A DNA stretch of 64,000 nt from Certhia americana. Taxonomy: Eukaryota > Chordata > Aves > Passeriformes > Certhiidae. The notes under the pieces were generated by a model. That model saw nothing but the letters and a program-made list of their open reading frames with translations, was not told the origin of the DNA and searched no databases. Below, one piece after another: positions 61,301-64,000 of the stretch. Position 1 is the stretch's first letter; each line of letters starts with the position of its first letter. The translations under genes and the position numbers were made by a program. The stretch spans positions 58,152,149-58,216,148 of the forward strand of contig CM031857.1 of the NCBI GenBank assembly GCA_018697195.1, written 5' to 3'.

Positions 61301-63214
61301 TATTATATTCTTCAGAATTTTTAAAGAGCTGAACTACTTAATATCAACACCCCAAATCTGTTATATATATTAAGCAATGAAAAATAAAAATCAGTGTGAT
61401 CCCAAGTTCACTTTTTAAATTTTCTTGGAAGGAGCGAGATTTCTTTAGTACATTTATAATATATAACATGTGATCACATATGTGGTTATTAAAATATATT
61501 ATTATTGTGATACATATTTACAAGTGTAATTATACATAGAGATGTCCATATAATTATAATTACTATTATATTATGGGATTAATTGTATATAATTAATCAA
61601 ACTACTAAGACTAACAACTGAGAATTTAAAAATTTAGAACCAAACTTAGAGAAAAAAAAATTTTTAGTGGAAGACTGTGATAAAAAACCACTTTTTAATA
61701 TGTTGACATAGTTCTTGAAACCTAACAAATTAAATAACATTTCAGAAAGTAATGCATCTATTATATTAACTTACCATTTTTGCCAAATATAAAATAAATA
61801 TTGTGGGTTTTTTCCTTATAGCAAGTTCTTCACATTAATTATAAAATCAGTAGAAAAATATTTGGACCTAGATGATACCTAAAAATGTTGCATTGCTGTA
61901 AGGAATTAATTTGACATTTTCCTTCTTGTCAAAGGTAATTTTAAGCTTTCAACTCAAAATAAAACAATAGTGTAAATCAAATAAAAATTCTGTAAGTACT
62001 GTGGTTCCATAAATACCATATATGTTTAACACATTTTATATAAAATTTATGTCAGCAGTAGTTTTCTTACTACAAACAAAACATATAAAAATATAACCAA
62101 AGTGGGTATCTCTAGGTCTCAGTTTAATATATTACATTTTAATCTACTTATTTTTCTATAAACCACAGATCTTAAAACTTTTATATTTTTGGTCATGAGT
62201 TCACATTTTTTATTGCAAACAGAGGGACATATATGATTTATATAGTGCAATTTTTGCAGTGATTTTCTGGGTACAAAAATGAACAAATGAGGGAGTTCTT
62301 TAGACACTTTATTACATTAGAATATAAATACCACTCTGCTAAATTAGTTGGCAGTTTCATTTTTATCCTAAACTAAAACCTAGATAATATATAATCTCTC
62401 TCTGGCATACCTTCTCAGCTTCCAACAATTATCTATTAAGGTCTGCCTAGCTTGAAAATTGTATTCATATTGTTGTCTTTAAAAGACATTTATTGTCCTA
62501 TGCCTCATTAGTTTGTCTAATCCCTTTTGAAATTAATTTTTATTTTCAGTTTTCACAACCTTTTCTGGTGACAAATAAGTACTGAGGGTAATAGTATTTA
62601 TTTTCTGTTTTCCTCACATAATAGGGGTTTCCTCTAGAATCTCTTACTTTCAAAGGACTTCCTAATTCTTCTTTTGTCTATGTGCATCCTATTATTTTCC
62701 CATGCTTTATCTTCACATTTGTTTATACCATATTATTTGTCTCTGTTCCAGGGAAGCACCGTTATCAGATCCCAAAATATCTGCATCAGATATTTGAACA
62801 TCTCTGACCTCACTTTATTAGTTATCTTTGACAACTTATGATTTCAAATGGTAAATAAGTAGCATTAAATTTATGTGAGTGTTGATCGGTTCATAAGTAC
62901 TACATTGATTTTACAGATAATGCAATTTATTCTGCCTTCTAACGACCTAGTCAGTAAGTGTTGTGATGTCCAGTTGTAACTTTTCAATCAGAAAAACATT
63001 TTTCCTGGTGCAATTTTTTTATTATCAACAAAGTCTATTCCTTTACTATCCCTACTACTTAGAATATTCTGAACAATGCAAATAGCGGCACAGATACCTG
63101 ACACTGGCTGTCACCCTTCATTGATGAAATAACAGCTTATTCTTATAATTTATTTTCTCTCCCTTAACCATTGCTTAGTGCTTGAGAGGATTTTTCCTTT
63201 TATTTTGAGACAGC
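55348..63214. other. AT-rich non-coding DNA
   Basis: No gene recognised in 7.9 kb. It holds T/G-rich sequence at 57,437-57,488 and very AT-rich stretches at 59,900-60,010 and 61,440-61,600, the latter with the inverted repeat GATTAATT/AATTAATC around 61,577-61,598. Open frames stay below 100 codons. The last few hundred bases may already be the ancient LINE listed next. Confidence 0.5.
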
Positions 63215-63490
63215 CTAATTTCTTTAAAAGCTTATTATAAAAGATCTCTTGAAAGCTTTTGAAAATCCAAGTGCACTAAATCCACATGAATACCCTCATC
63301 ATGCTTCTTGAGTACTTTAAAATAATTGTAATAAATTTCTGAAAAATAATTTCCTCCTGAAAGATAGTTTTTTTGTTCACTCCTCCTCATGTCTGTATTT
63401 CTGTTTTATTTTGTATTCTTCTACTAATTGTACTATTATCCATAATTTCTATGTATTTGACATATATTAAGGTTAAACGGACTAATCTGA
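63215..63490 (-). mobile_element. Ancient diverged CR1/L3-like LINE, minus strand
   Basis: The plus strand follows the antisense of an old CR1/L3-type RT region: 'GCTTTTGAAAATCCAAGTGC', 'ACTAAATCCACATGAATACC', a 'TCATGCTTCTTGAGTACTTT' block and 'CTCCTCCTCATGTCTGTATT'. Compare the older element at 25.9-26.8 kb. Strongly diverged and non-coding. Confidence 0.5.
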
Positions 63491-64000
63491 AATTTGCTAG
63501 TTTGTTGTTTTTTTTTTTTTTTAAACAAGTTACATAACAGACATTCAGGAGTTTTATATTGCAGTTCTTTCAGATTTCAGGGGCAAATAATGGCTTTCCT
63601 AACGTCAATAACACTGCAGTGGAGATGGTAATTATGGAAGAGTGAATGGCAGGTTCTGCTTCCATAGAAGAGATGCTCCTGTCTCCATAAATTGCAGAAA
63701 CTTTTTCCTCATTTCTCTGTTTGTTTGTGGCTGCTGGAGAATAGTCACAACGGAGCTGGCTTTATTTACGAACACATTAGTCTCATTCATTCAAAGTGAA
63801 AGGCATCTGGGATAAATCCAGTTGTAACAGACTGGGCCTCAGCTGTCCCCAACCATCCTGAATTTTCCCTGCCATGTCTATGGGGACAGGCATGAGAAGT
63901 AGAATCCTCTACCCTCACAAAGAAAGACTTTGCAAGTAAATAATCATGAAGTATTTGAAGCAGTGTCAAAGGGAGAAGTATGGTTTTGCCACAGTTTGAG
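63491..64000. other. Non-coding DNA to the window end
   Basis: A T run at 63,508-63,522, then unique-looking sequence. No gene recognised. Confidence 0.5.

Overview
This is vertebrate nuclear DNA, almost certainly from a bird and probably a songbird. It is AT-rich and gene-poor, with many CR1 LINE 3' ends, avian-type LTRs and simple repeats, and no operon structure. I found no host exon I can defend. Only one region, 35.3-38.6 kb, has extended protein similarity other than CR1.

The main feature is an almost complete endogenous avian hepadnavirus (hepatitis-B-like virus of the Avihepadnavirus type) at about 35,291-38,633 (+). Without a later LTR insertion it is about 3.0 kb, the size of a whole avihepadnavirus genome. 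All three gene sets are in the standard overlapping layout: preC/core (35,319-36,245), polymerase (35,998-38,646) and preS/S (36,626-37,616). No X gene was seen. The order runs from preC to the end of the polymerase, so the circular genome was opened near the preC start, which fits integration of a linear viral DNA. The genes are broken by a few changes: five TGA stops in the core reading frame, one TGA in the polymerase spacer, one TAG in preS, and one extra base in an A run (37,180-37,185) that shifts polymerase and S together. The priming tyrosine, the YMDD motif and the four acidic RNase H residues remain readable.

The virus lies inside an antisense CR1 LINE (35,115-35,290 and 38,641-39,058), with GCTACAG at both junctions. 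A 335-bp solo LTR (37,804-38,138, minus strand, 6-bp target duplication TGGACA) was later inserted into the viral RNase H region. This gives the relative order CR1, then virus, then LTR. A second solo LTR of the same family is at 55,008-55,341 (+), with target duplication GGTGAA.

Elsewhere: CR1 fragments at 1.4, 13.8, 24.6-25.8, 33.6, 49.2, 50.6 and 52.5 kb; older antisense CR1/L3-like LINE remains at 25.9-26.8 and 63.2-63.5 kb; ERV LTR-like blocks at 46 kb and 50.9-52.4 kb (the latter with a CpG-rich stretch and a GGGYC pentamer array); a weaker ERV-like block near 17.7-18.5 kb; a perfect 32-bp tandem duplication at 22.2 kb; and several microsatellites. The remaining sequence is plain AT-rich intergenic or intronic DNA.
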